Position numbers and translations under genes: made by a program. Of a DNA stretch of 37,925 bases, positions 17,139-24,668 are shown piece by piece (position 1 is the stretch's first letter; the number at the start of each line of letters is the position of its first letter). Source of the DNA: DALYDD01 sp031973395 (GTDB lineage: Bacteria; Patescibacteriota; Minisyncoccia; Phycocordibacterales; CAIZLB01); the NCBI GenBank assembly GCA_031973395.1, contig DALYDD010000011.1, forward strand, positions 1 through 37,925, given 5' to 3'. Under the pieces are notes generated by a model. That model saw only the letters and a list, made by a program, of their open reading frames with translations, was not told the DNA's origin and ran no database searches.

Positions 17139-18347
17139 ATGAGATCAAATCGTCTACTTAGCGCCACCCTTGTAGGAGGCGCCGGCGGAGCATTCTTTGC
17201 ACACGCCCATGAAAAAGCGGTTCACCAGAGTGGACAAGTGCATATCGGCTCAGGGGTCTTGAGCAGCGATCCAGGTCGCGGCCGAGCAGCGGCGGAGAAT
17301 TGGCCATACCCGATTGCCGGCTATGGCACCATCGGTGAATTGCTAGCCGCAGTGCGGAAGGATCCGGAGAAAAAGCCTGACATGGCGATCATCGTCACGC
17401 CAAATCATGCCCACTATGCGCAGGCGTCGGCATTCATCCGTGCCGGCATCCCAGTCGTTCTGGAGAAGCCAGTCACGATGACTCTCAGACAGGCGCTGTC
17501 TCTCAAAGCTTTGGCAAAGAAACACAATGTTCCCGTGGCCGTGGCTCACACATACCTCGGACACTGGACTACTTGGCTCTCAGCCCACATTGTCCGCAAG
17601 CTTGGACTTCTCGGCGACGTTCGCAAGGTCATCTCGAATTATTGGCAGGGTTGGCTTGATGAGCCAATCGAGCAAGGTGACAACCCACAACAACAAGCCG
17701 GCTGGCGCACCAATCCAAAACTGGCCGGCAAGAGCGGATGCGGTGGGGACATCGGCACCCATGCTTTTGCACAAGCTCGCTACGTTACCGGTCTCGGGTT
17801 CAGCTCAGTTGATTTTGCCCGAGCAAAAATTTGGGTTCCGAATCGCCAGCTTGACGATGACTTCTTTGCTCACTGCACCCTCGAAAATGGTGCAACTGCT
17901 CAGATCGCTGCAACCCAGATTGCTATCGGCCACAAGAACGACCTCCGCCTCGAGGTCAACGGCACGAAGGGCACATTGATCTGGCATCAGGAGGCATCTG
18001 AAAGACTGACTCTTCACCTGAAGGATACCGGTGAAATCAACTACTATCGCGGCGCGATTGCTGACGACGATCGTATTCTTGGTGTGTTGCCGCATGGTCT
18101 GAAGAGCAGAATTCTGCTACCAGGTGGACATGCCGAAGGCTTCCATGATGCGCTCGGCAATATCCATCGGAACTTTGCCGCGCACGTGCGCAGTTGGCAG
18201 GAAAATCCGGTCGCAAATCCTGTCAGCTTCCACTTTGACGAGCATTTCTACCCGACGCTCACCGAAGGTGTCGAACACATGGCATTCCTTCAAGCCGCGC
18301 TTTCGTCAGCGCGTCAACGTCGGAAAGTTGCCTTCCCGAAACTCTGA
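17139..18347 (+). CDS. Gfo/Idh/MocA-family NAD(P)-dependent oxidoreductase
   Basis: 402 residues. The N-terminal Rossmann fold has a glycine-rich loop (ATLVGGAGGAFFAHAH), and the family EKP motif is at 109-111 (VVLEKPVTMT). GCGGDIGTHAF (D205, H209) matches the catalytic-region Asp/His pattern of the family. The C-terminal domain follows, with FFAHCTLENGATAQI. Family members oxidise or epimerise sugars, inositols or related polyols with NAD(P); the substrate cannot be told. The gene is visibly GC-richer than both neighbours and uses CGC/CGT for Arg where neighbours favour CGA, so it looks transferred or differently selected. It stands alone with its own promoter and terminator, between an M3 peptidase and alaS. 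Confidence 0.88.
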   Translation: MRSNRLLSATLVGGAGGAFFAHAHEKAVHQSGQVHIGSGVLSSDPGRGRAAAENWPYPIAGYGTIGELLAAVRKDPEKKPDMAIIVTPNHAHYAQASAFIRAGIPVVLEKPVTMTLRQALSLKALAKKHNVPVAVAHTYLGHWTTWLSAHIVRKLGLLGDVRKVISNYWQGWLDEPIEQGDNPQQQAGWRTNPKLAGKSGCGGDIGTHAFAQARYVTGLGFSSVDFARAKIWVPNRQLDDDFFAHCTLENGATAQIAATQIAIGHKNDLRLEVNGTKGTLIWHQEASERLTLHLKDTGEINYYRGAIADDDRILGVLPHGLKSRILLPGGHAEGFHDALGNIHRNFAAHVRSWQENPVANPVSFHFDEHFYPTLTEGVEHMAFLQAALSSARQRRKVAFPKL

Positions 18348-18390
18348 CGAACACAAATAGTGGTACTTTCCACTCGGCCGCAACCGTTAT

Positions 18391-18407
18391 CAAGGTTCGA
18401 TTCCTTG
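18391..18407 (+). other. tRNA T-arm-like sequence downstream of the GC-rich gene
   Basis: CAAGG-TTCGATT-CCTTG has exactly the T-arm form: a 5-bp stem and a 7-base loop fitting TTCRANY. No matching acceptor 5' strand or anticodon arm is seen upstream, so it is at most a tRNA 3' remnant, for example an old attachment site, or chance. Confidence 0.3.
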
Positions 18408-18411
18408 AGCA

Positions 18412-18448
18412 ACAGGCATGGTCCAGATCGGATCGTGCCTGTTTTTTT
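18412..18448 (+). terminator. intrinsic terminator of the Gfo/Idh/MocA-like gene
   Basis: ACAGGCA (18412-18418) pairs with TGCCTGT (18436-18442), with an inner TCC/GGA pairing, followed by a run of T. It ends just before the alaS promoter. Confidence 0.8.
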
Positions 18449-18469
18449 ATTTAAATAATCCTAAATTTG

Positions 18470-18478
18470 TGCTAAAAT
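18470..18478 (+). promoter_or_regulatory. extended -10 promoter of alaS
   Basis: TGCTAAAAT (TAAAAT at 18473-18478) lies ten bases before the ATG at 18489. The predicted start point leaves almost no 5' leader. Confidence 0.6.
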
Positions 18479-18488
18479 CGTCTCTACG

Positions 18489-20303
18489 ATGAAATCCCAA
18501 GAGATCAGACGAAGGTTTCTAGCCTTTTTTGAGGCAGCGCCCCGAAATCACGCAATTATTCCAAGTGCACCACTGGTACCCGAAAATGACCCATCAGTGC
18601 TTTTTAATACCGCTGGTATGCAGCCTCTTGTCCCATATTTGATGGGGGAGAAGCATCCAAAAGGGACACGACTCGCAAACTCTCAGAAATGTGTCAGGAC
18701 GCAAGATATCGAAGAGGTGGGAGACAATACGCATGATACTTTTTTTGAAATGTTGGGTAATTGGTCACTTGGAGATTATTTTAAAGAAGAAGCGATCAAG
18801 TGGAGCTATGAATTGCTCACAAATAAAGAAGAAGGTTTTGGTCTTGATCCAAATCGTCTGTATATAACAGTTTTTGCTGGAAATGATGATGCGCCTAAGG
18901 ATGAAGAGAGTTTTAATATTTGGAAAAAATATGTTCCAGAAAATCGTATTTATTATCTAGGTTGGAATGGAAAAAAAGAACCAAACTGGTGGGAGGCTGG
19001 ACCAAATGGACCTTGCGGACCTGATACCGAGATGTTTTACGATATCACCGAAAAGGGCCTAGGTGATTTAACAAAAGAAGAATACTTGAAAGCTGATGAC
19101 GAACAGAAAGTTGTTGAGATTTGGAATGATGTATTCATGGAATACATCAAGAAGGATGGAAAAGTTGTAGGGAAGCTGCCGAATAAAAATGTTGATACAG
19201 GTTCAGGGCTTGAGCGAATCGTGATGGCAATTCAGGGAAAAACAAATATTTTTGATACAGATCTTTTTTCTCCAATTATGGAGAAAATCCGCGAACTATC
19301 TTTTGAACAAAGTAAACCTGATCACGAAGAAGGTATTTCGGACAAAACTTTTAAATCACAAAGGATTGTAGCTGATCATATTCGTACTTCAGTATTTATG
19401 ATTGGGGATGGAGTTATTCCTTCAAATACAGAGCAAGGGTACATCCTTCGACGCCTTCTTCGAAGAGCAGTACGCCATGCAGATAAATTGGGAATGAAAG
19501 AGGGCTCACTTTTCCATATTACTGATGCGGTTTTTCCAATTTATAAAGACGTGTACCCAGAACTAGCGACTCGCAGAGAAACAATTAAGGTTGAGATTAA
19601 TAAAGAGGAGGCTAAATTCAGAAACACACTTAACCGTGGAATGAAAGAACTGGAGAAAATCACAAATTTTGATGTTGAGGCAGTATTTAATCTCTACCAA
19701 TCATACGGCTTTCCGATTGAACTGACTGAGGAAATTTTGGGTGAAAAGGGAATCACAGTGGATAGAGAGGCTGTTCTGGCTTTGATAAAAAAACACCAGG
19801 AACTTTCTCGCGCTGGAGCAGATCAAAAATTCAAGGGTGGCTTGGGTGATACGTCTGAAGTATCGGTCAAATATCATACTGCGACGCATTTGCTTCATCA
19901 GGCCCTGCGAGAAGTTCTCGGAAATCATGTTCAGCAAAAAGGAAGCAATATTACTGCCGAACGATTGCGATTCGACTTTACCCATAGTGCAAAAATGACG
20001 GATGAAGAAAAGAAGCGCGTGGAGGATATTGTAAACGACAAAATCGCTGCCGCGCTGCCAGTCGAAGTCGTGACTCTACCGAAAGAAGAGGCAGAAAAAA
20101 CAGGCGCCTTGCATTTCTTTGGAGATAAGTATGGTGATTCGGTTACTGTATATTACATCGGGGACTCCCTCGAAGCAGCTTTTTCAAAAGAATTTTGTGG
20201 TGGCCCTCATGTGAAAAATACCAGCGAATTAGGTAAATTTAAAATACAAAAAGAAGAAGCTGTCGCACAAGGTATAAGAAGAATTAAAGCGGTTTTGGAA
20301 TAA
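18489..20303 (+). CDS. alaS: alanyl-tRNA synthetase, short form
   Basis: Charges tRNA-Ala. At 604 residues it is far below the usual 850-880. The class II catalytic core is intact: SAPLVPENDPSVLFNTAGMQP, THDTFFEMLGNWSLGDYFK, NVDTGSGLERIVMAIQG and EQGYILRRLLRRAVRHA. The editing module is present with HTATHLLHQAL (zinc HxxxH) and FCGGPHV. Two regions of ordinary AlaRS are missing. The beta-barrel of about 100 residues that normally precedes the editing core is reduced to a short linker (GGLGDTSEVSVKY), and the protein stops after GIRRIKAVLE, so the C-terminal DHHA1/C-Ala domain is absent. The stop is clean and an unrelated gene with its own -10 follows, so this is a reduced enzyme rather than a frameshift. 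Confidence 0.95.
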   Translation: MKSQEIRRRFLAFFEAAPRNHAIIPSAPLVPENDPSVLFNTAGMQPLVPYLMGEKHPKGTRLANSQKCVRTQDIEEVGDNTHDTFFEMLGNWSLGDYFKEEAIKWSYELLTNKEEGFGLDPNRLYITVFAGNDDAPKDEESFNIWKKYVPENRIYYLGWNGKKEPNWWEAGPNGPCGPDTEMFYDITEKGLGDLTKEEYLKADDEQKVVEIWNDVFMEYIKKDGKVVGKLPNKNVDTGSGLERIVMAIQGKTNIFDTDLFSPIMEKIRELSFEQSKPDHEEGISDKTFKSQRIVADHIRTSVFMIGDGVIPSNTEQGYILRRLLRRAVRHADKLGMKEGSLFHITDAVFPIYKDVYPELATRRETIKVEINKEEAKFRNTLNRGMKELEKITNFDVEAVFNLYQSYGFPIELTEEILGEKGITVDREAVLALIKKHQELSRAGADQKFKGGLGDTSEVSVKYHTATHLLHQALREVLGNHVQQKGSNITAERLRFDFTHSAKMTDEEKKRVEDIVNDKIAAALPVEVVTLPKEEAEKTGALHFFGDKYGDSVTVYYIGDSLEAAFSKEFCGGPHVKNTSELGKFKIQKEEAVAQGIRRIKAVLE

Positions 20304-20356
20304 TTGTTGGCAGTTGGTCAAATTGTGGATTAAAAATCTCTTTACCAATTTTAAAA

Positions 20357-20365
20357 TGCTATAAT
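20357..20365 (+). promoter_or_regulatory. extended -10 promoter of the actin-fold gene
   Basis: TGCTATAAT (perfect TATAAT at 20360-20365) lies seven bases before the ATG at 20373. This is the closest spacing in the window and implies a leaderless mRNA. Confidence 0.65.
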
Positions 20366-20372
20366 TTAGTGA

Positions 20373-21551
20373 ATGAAAAAACTCGTCTCATTGACTGTGG
20401 CAATTTCTGACACATCGGTTTCTACCGCAATCGTGGTCAGAGAATACGCACGCAAACAAGATCCAGACAGTGTGAAGCCAACCATCAAAACATATCGAAC
20501 AAAAAGTTTTAATCCTGAACACAAGGAAATCACATCTGAATATTTGGAAGATCGTCTTAAAGTATTACTGCGATCTATTATAAAAGAGACCCGTTTTGAA
20601 GATCTGCAGAAAGCGGGAATTACCGTGAGGGATATCAGCAAAATTGCCGTCTCATTATCGGCACCTTGGTTTGAGGGCAAAACCGTAACAAGTCATTTCG
20701 AGGAGGCCAAAGAATTTAAGGTTACTCAGGTAATCTTGGATAAGGCTTTTGATTCGGAAATAAAAGCGATTTCTGGTAATGACAAAGAGATTGTTTCCAT
20801 CTTGGAAAGCAATATCTTGGGGGCCACACTGAATGGATATGCCATCAGTAACCCGGTTGGCAAACTCGCCACATCGCTTACTTTGACTGGATACGTAAGT
20901 TATACAAAAACATCAGTCAAAAATCTGATCGAGGAGGTTTTGGACTCTTGTTTTCACCACGTCGATGAAGTGATCATCAACAGCGAACCAACTATCTTAC
21001 TCGCTGCGGCTATCGAGGAGGCAAAGCTTATGAACTTACAGACGGATTTCGCGATTATTCGCGTGAATGAAATCCTGACCCATATTCAAATCATTCGAAA
21101 CCAACATATTAGAGAGCTCGGGACCGTGCCGATTGGCCTCAATGCTATTTTGAAGGAAATTTCAGAAGCTTGCTCTGTGACATTCGAGGTAGCGCTTAAT
21201 GTTATGGAATTATTTTTAGAGAAGAAACTAGAATCAGATTTAGATACCCGAATATCTACCGCTATAACTAAAACCTTAGAAGCATGGCGCGCAGGAATCA
21301 AGGAATTCTCTATTCGAGCTTTATCAACAGGTCGCTTCCCTGCAAATGTTTTTCTCTCCTCAGCGACCGTAGTCTCACAAGCGCTCAAGGATCACTTGCT
21401 AGAGGATGATTATTTGGACGTGACAATGTCAGAAAAGAAATTGACCGTCGAAATCCTAGATCGAAGTACTTTAAATAATTTCCTCGAAATAGATAAAGCA
21501 AACGTAAAGGTAGAGCCGGGTTTCTTAACAAAATTAAACGCAATGATATAG
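20373..21551 (+). CDS. actin-like ATPase-fold protein (FtsA/PilM-like), tentative
   Basis: 392 residues with no signal peptide or membrane helix. The arrangement resembles FtsA/PilM: an N-terminal strand pair (VSLTVAISDTSVSTAIV), a central region with ISKIAVSLSAPWFEGKT, NGYAISNPVGK and EVIINSEPTILLAAAIEEA, and a late segment reading FAIIRVNEILTHIQIIRNQHIRELGTVPIGLNAILKEI. The last fits the second phosphate loop and adjacent helix of FtsA/PilM proteins, but the usual DxGxxxT motifs are degenerate (AISDTS and IIRVNEI), so ATP binding is uncertain. The next gene encodes a bitopic membrane protein 34 bases downstream. That pairing recalls PilM-PilN or FtsA with a membrane partner, and I infer a membrane-associated assembly. 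No other pilus or division genes lie nearby. Confidence 0.5.
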   Translation: MKKLVSLTVAISDTSVSTAIVVREYARKQDPDSVKPTIKTYRTKSFNPEHKEITSEYLEDRLKVLLRSIIKETRFEDLQKAGITVRDISKIAVSLSAPWFEGKTVTSHFEEAKEFKVTQVILDKAFDSEIKAISGNDKEIVSILESNILGATLNGYAISNPVGKLATSLTLTGYVSYTKTSVKNLIEEVLDSCFHHVDEVIINSEPTILLAAAIEEAKLMNLQTDFAIIRVNEILTHIQIIRNQHIRELGTVPIGLNAILKEISEACSVTFEVALNVMELFLEKKLESDLDTRISTAITKTLEAWRAGIKEFSIRALSTGRFPANVFLSSATVVSQALKDHLLEDDYLDVTMSEKKLTVEILDRSTLNNFLEIDKANVKVEPGFLTKLNAMI

Positions 21552-21585
21552 TTATAGATATACATAGATCTATCCACATTATTTT

Positions 21586-23133
21586 ATGACTAAACCACTT
21601 TATAATCACGAAGAAAATGGCAAGGAAATTCCTTCTGTAAAACCAGTGCCTCCGGCACAAAAGCGTTCTATCCGAGATATTCCTCTTTCTACAAGAAAAA
21701 ATTCAGATTCTCAAAATGCCAGTAACGGTAAACGTCACCGAGGTGAAGGGGCGACAAAGGTTCGTTCAGAGGAAAGGGATTCGATTTATCATCAAGTGGA
21801 CATCAAGAGAGATGTAGAACCTGTAGCAGACCTAACCGAAGAAGAGATGCGACTCGAGGTACCACTCGAGCATGCTTCAAAAGTTGAACATATTGATGTC
21901 ACCATCCACGATCAGCCTAAAAAGATTAGAAAGATCCACACACAAAAGACCGAGAAAGCTGTGCGAAAGCGAATGCATGACATGAAGCCGATGCCAGAAA
22001 ATCATACATTTGATTCTTTTCCTACAAATAAAAAACATAGAAGTAGCAGACATACCGGTGTATACATATTTATCCTCCTTGTTTTGGTCGCCGCCTTTGC
22101 TTTGTGGAGCACAGTCTTCGCGACTGCCACTGTGATTGTTACCGCACCCCCTCAGTCCGTAAATCTAGAACCTACAACTTTGCCAATACCGGTCGCATAT
22201 GAAGCTTTTACAAAAAATAGCGAGAAAACTGTCTCTATCAATAATCTTGCAATGGTTTCTGTCGAAAGAAAAGCAACGGGCAATGTCATCATTTACAATA
22301 ATTACAGCACCGAGCCATATGAGCTCATTGCGACAACAAGATTCCAGACCGCTAACGGCTCTGTATATCATTTACTATCCGATGTGAAAGTACCAGGAAA
22401 GAAAGGTAACACTCCGGGCTCAATCGAGGCAAAAGTTGAGGCAGCCAAACCAGGAAGTGAATATAATGCGCGTGGAGGACTCGACCTCAAGCTCCCAGGA
22501 TTAATTGCGGGTACGCAAAAGTATGTAAACATATATGCAAAGACTGCCTCTAATTTTACCGGCGGCGAAACCGGCACTGCACCAAATACTAGTTCACAAG
22601 AGGTGAAGAATGCAGCAGAGGCTGTAAAAAATGAGGCACAAGAAGTGGCCCTAAAGGAATTCGGCTTGGCAAATCCAGATAAATTTATTTTGCCCGATAG
22701 TATTAAAACTACATATACTCTAGGTACAATTAAGGCCAACGGGACAAAGACGGATATCCAAGTGCGCACCACTTTTAAAGCAATTGGTTTATCTAAAACA
22801 GATCTCAAAGATGGCTTAAATCAAATTTTTGCCGAAAAGAAAATGGTTCTCTTGGAAGAAGACGATCTAAGGGCAAGTATTTCGATCAATCAGACATCTG
22901 ACGCAGCATTATTAAATGGAACATTCTCGGTTTCCGTACGTGGGGATATTAAAACTGGTTATTCTTTTACACCTGAAACTTTGAAAAGTGTCATTTTGGG
23001 CAAAAGCGCCGAGGTGGCAAACAGCGCAATTATCGCGTCGATGCCACAAAGTTCTGTGGAGATTTCTATCAAACCATTCTGGAAGCACACCTTACCAAAG
23101 AACGCTGGTAAATTAAATCTCATTATCCAATAG
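21586..23133 (+). CDS. bitopic membrane protein with large extracytoplasmic domain
   Basis: 515 residues. Residues 1-155 are hydrophilic, highly charged and probably disordered (many Lys/Arg/Glu, including KAVRKRMHDMKP). One membrane helix follows (157-180, VYIFILLVLVAAFALW). The outer domain of about 330 residues is rich in beta-strands and contains VERKATGNVIIYNNYSTEP and LIATTRFQTANGSVYHLLSD, stretches I associate with the baseplate J/gp47-like families, though the match is weak. An Ala-rich helix (QEVKNAAEAVKNEAQEVALK) sits mid-domain, and the C-terminus ends in a basic VEISIKPFWKHTLPKNAGKL. It directly follows the actin-like protein and probably forms a functional pair with it. Its role is unknown; envelope assembly or secretion is my best guess. 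Confidence 0.6.
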   Translation: MTKPLYNHEENGKEIPSVKPVPPAQKRSIRDIPLSTRKNSDSQNASNGKRHRGEGATKVRSEERDSIYHQVDIKRDVEPVADLTEEEMRLEVPLEHASKVEHIDVTIHDQPKKIRKIHTQKTEKAVRKRMHDMKPMPENHTFDSFPTNKKHRSSRHTGVYIFILLVLVAAFALWSTVFATATVIVTAPPQSVNLEPTTLPIPVAYEAFTKNSEKTVSINNLAMVSVERKATGNVIIYNNYSTEPYELIATTRFQTANGSVYHLLSDVKVPGKKGNTPGSIEAKVEAAKPGSEYNARGGLDLKLPGLIAGTQKYVNIYAKTASNFTGGETGTAPNTSSQEVKNAAEAVKNEAQEVALKEFGLANPDKFILPDSIKTTYTLGTIKANGTKTDIQVRTTFKAIGLSKTDLKDGLNQIFAEKKMVLLEEDDLRASISINQTSDAALLNGTFSVSVRGDIKTGYSFTPETLKSVILGKSAEVANSAIIASMPQSSVEISIKPFWKHTLPKNAGKLNLIIQ

Positions 23134-23136
23134 TCC

Positions 23137-23589
23137 ATGAGCGAAGAACCAGCGCAGCAGATGGCAACAATGCGCCGCCCAAAAATTCTAGAAGATGTAG
23201 GTTTTGATATTTACGTCGATACATTAAAATTGCGAGATTTACCACTACCCGTAGAACAAAAAGATCTCTCAGAGCTTATTTGGTGTTTCGATTTTCCTGT
23301 CTGGGAAAAGGATGGCACCGATGATTGGAACCTCACCCCTTGGGCCGCTGTAGAGGGGAGATCTGATAGTTCGGAACATAAAAAGAAGATTGACCGGGCA
23401 GATTTGAGTTTTCCTATTGTCATTATTTGGAATAAAGAGAGATGGGTAATACTCGACGGAATCCATCGTCTGGCAAAAGCATATTTGCTCGGAGAGAAAA
23501 CAATGAAGGTGAAAGTCGTCACAAAAGACATGGTCTATTTCAAGAATGCTCAGATTGACATTGAAAATCGCGTTGGCAATAAGGCTTAA
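23137..23589 (+). CDS. ParB/sulfiredoxin-fold protein
   Basis: 150 residues beginning three bases after the previous stop. The fold is suggested by RWVILDGIHRLAKAYLLGEKT, the DGxHR...A pattern of the ParB N-terminal (CTPase/nuclease-like) superfamily, preceded by ADLSFPIVIIWN and an N-terminal strand with VDTLKLRDLPLP. No DNA-binding HTH of true ParB follows, so this is a stand-alone domain. Such proteins can be nucleotide-dependent or modification enzymes; the sequence does not decide. It ends the actin-fold operon. The infA -35 lies inside its last codons. Confidence 0.65.
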   Translation: MSEEPAQQMATMRRPKILEDVGFDIYVDTLKLRDLPLPVEQKDLSELIWCFDFPVWEKDGTDDWNLTPWAAVEGRSDSSEHKKKIDRADLSFPIVIIWNKERWVILDGIHRLAKAYLLGEKTMKVKVVTKDMVYFKNAQIDIENRVGNKA

Positions 23590-23601
23590 ATCTGCTATCC
23601 T
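23573..23601 (+). promoter_or_regulatory. infA promoter
   Basis: TTGGCA (23573-23578), a 17-base spacer and TATCCT (23596-23601) with TGC before it (extended -10). The ATG at 23618 lies 16 bases downstream. This is one of the best complete promoters in the window. Confidence 0.7.
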
Positions 23602-23617
23602 TTAGCTCATAAAACAA

Positions 23618-23857
23618 ATGCCACAAGAACACCAACCAAAAGCTCAAAAACCAACCGTCAACGGAGTCGTTGTTGAGTCATTGCCAAACGCAATGTTTAA
23701 GGTCCGATATGATAGCCCAGAAGGGGAGAAGAAAGAGATGCTTACGTACCTCGCGGGAAAAATGGTCTATAACCGAATCCGCGTCTTGATCGGGGATCGA
23801 GTTACTGTAGAAATTGATCCATATGGAGGAAAGGGGAAGATTGTAAGACGGGGGTAA
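23618..23857 (+). CDS. infA: translation initiation factor IF-1
   Basis: Binds the ribosomal A site of the 30S subunit during initiation. The 79-residue OB-fold protein has the usual VNGVVVESLPNAMFKVRY, then AGKMVYNRIRVLIGDRVTVEI and KGKIVRRG. The N-terminus has a short extra stretch (PQEHQPKAQKP). It opens the translation cluster, but two features separate it from rpmJ: a small membrane-protein gene and a 350-base non-coding stretch. Usual operons place infA directly before rpmJ. Confidence 0.95.
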   Translation: MPQEHQPKAQKPTVNGVVVESLPNAMFKVRYDSPEGEKKEMLTYLAGKMVYNRIRVLIGDRVTVEIDPYGGKGKIVRRG

Positions 23858-23899
23858 TACATAGAACGATTTATCAAGCCATTTTAATTTTTTAAAAAT

Positions 23900-24184
23900 A
23901 TGATTTTCTTTGGTTGGGGACGAAATTCAAGAAGCTGGGCACTGTCTGATGGCAGACAACTGTCTGCAACATGGACTTATTTTCATTTTTTTTGGTTTCC
24001 GATTAAAGTTTCCAAAGCAACTTGGCATTTGCTCGAGGACAAGCGTTCAGAGGACCGGGTTCTAACATATCCAGAGGTCAGGGCAATGTTTCCGCACAAT
24101 ACTCCTCATATCAACGTCTGGCATAAATACGGATTGCTTTTCGGCCTTGCTGTTTTGATTCTAGCTGTAAGCATTTTTGGGTAA
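23900..24184 (+). CDS. small membrane protein of unknown function
   Basis: 94 residues. The N-terminus is soluble and aromatic-rich (IFFGWGRNSRSW, TWTYFHFFWFPIKVSK), followed by a charged middle (LEDKRSEDRVLTYPEVR) and one C-terminal membrane helix (YGLLFGLAVLILAVSIFG) that ends at the stop, giving a tail-anchored topology. I do not recognise the family. It lies 42 bases after infA and before a non-coding stretch, so it is probably expressed from the infA promoter. The coding assignment rests on good length and coherent topology. Confidence 0.6.
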   Translation: MIFFGWGRNSRSWALSDGRQLSATWTYFHFFWFPIKVSKATWHLLEDKRSEDRVLTYPEVRAMFPHNTPHINVWHKYGLLFGLAVLILAVSIFG

Positions 24185-24401
24185 ATGCAAATCAAGATAT
24201 TTTGCGGTAATAAATAAAGACGATGCAAAGTCTGAATATATGGTAAGTGAGAGTAGAGCAAAAAAATATTTCTATAGTTTAAATAAATAGGCGGATCGCA
24301 GGGCGGAAAATCTTGAATTATCGTTTTCAAGGATGGGTTATACGATCAACTGTAAACCAGTACACAAGACTAATTGGTCGATTCAACGCAGAAAGGGTTA
24401 C

Positions 24402-24426
24402 AAGGGTTCGAACCCCTCCGTCTCCG
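24402..24426 (+). other. tRNA-Ser-like 3' end without a 5' half
   Basis: AAGGG-TTCGAAC-CCCTC forms a T-arm with one outer mismatch. CGTCTCC follows, with G at the discriminator position, exactly as in many bacterial tRNA-Ser genes whose 5' strand is GGAGACG. No GGAGACG or D-arm is found within 250 bases upstream, so this is a fragment, not a gene. It could be an attachment-site remnant or the 3' end of an unusual RNA. Confidence 0.45.
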
Positions 24427-24467
24427 CTATGACAATTAACATGCAAACCTTACCAGCCCGGACCCCT

Positions 24468-24500
24468 TTGACAGCCACATCAACCTATAGTAAGCTATAG
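24468..24500 (+). promoter_or_regulatory. rpmJ promoter region with overlapping dyad
   Basis: A perfect TTGACA (24468-24473) is followed after 17 bases by a weak TAAGCT (24491-24496). The -10 is flanked by CTATAG (24485-24490) and CTATAG (24495-24500), an inverted repeat with a 4-base centre that could be an operator. The ATG of rpmJ is at 24535. Confidence 0.45.
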
Positions 24501-24534
24501 CTCCCATTATTAAGTATTAAGAAACCTTGTTGTT

Positions 24535-24651
24535 ATGCGAGTTAGAGCCTCAGTGAATAAAAAATGCTCACACTGCAAAGCCGTCCGAAGAGGAGGCGTA
24601 TTGTACGTTATTTGTAAGGCTAACCCTCGCCACAAACAACGACAAGGTTAA
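24535..24651 (+). CDS. rpmJ: 50S ribosomal protein L36
   Basis: 38 residues, the standard length. MRVRASVNKKCSHCKAVRR and VICKANPRHKQRQG give the C-x2-C...C-x4-H zinc ribbon of the zinc-binding L36 form. It lies 17 bases before rpsM in the usual bacterial order (rpmJ-rpsM-rpsK-rpsD-rpoA-rplQ). Confidence 0.95.
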   Translation: MRVRASVNKKCSHCKAVRRGGVLYVICKANPRHKQRQG

Positions 24652-24668
24652 TCAAACCCTAAACCCTA

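Larger units (their letters stand above)
24185..24534 (+). other. 350-base non-coding stretch before rpmJ
   Basis: I see no protein gene. It contains a hairpin at about 24306-24331 (ATCTTGAA pairing with TTCAAGGAT, one bulge), a tRNA-Ser-like 3' end at 24402-24426, and the promoter and dyad of rpmJ near its end. It may hold an unrecognised structured RNA. Confidence 0.5.

Noticed and set aside
24185..24430. tmRNA or complete tRNA between infA and rpmJ
   Set aside because: The 3' end looks like tRNA-Ser (G discriminator, not the Ala-type A of tmRNA), no partner 5' strand is present, and no convincing tag ORF ending in ALAA or similar was found.
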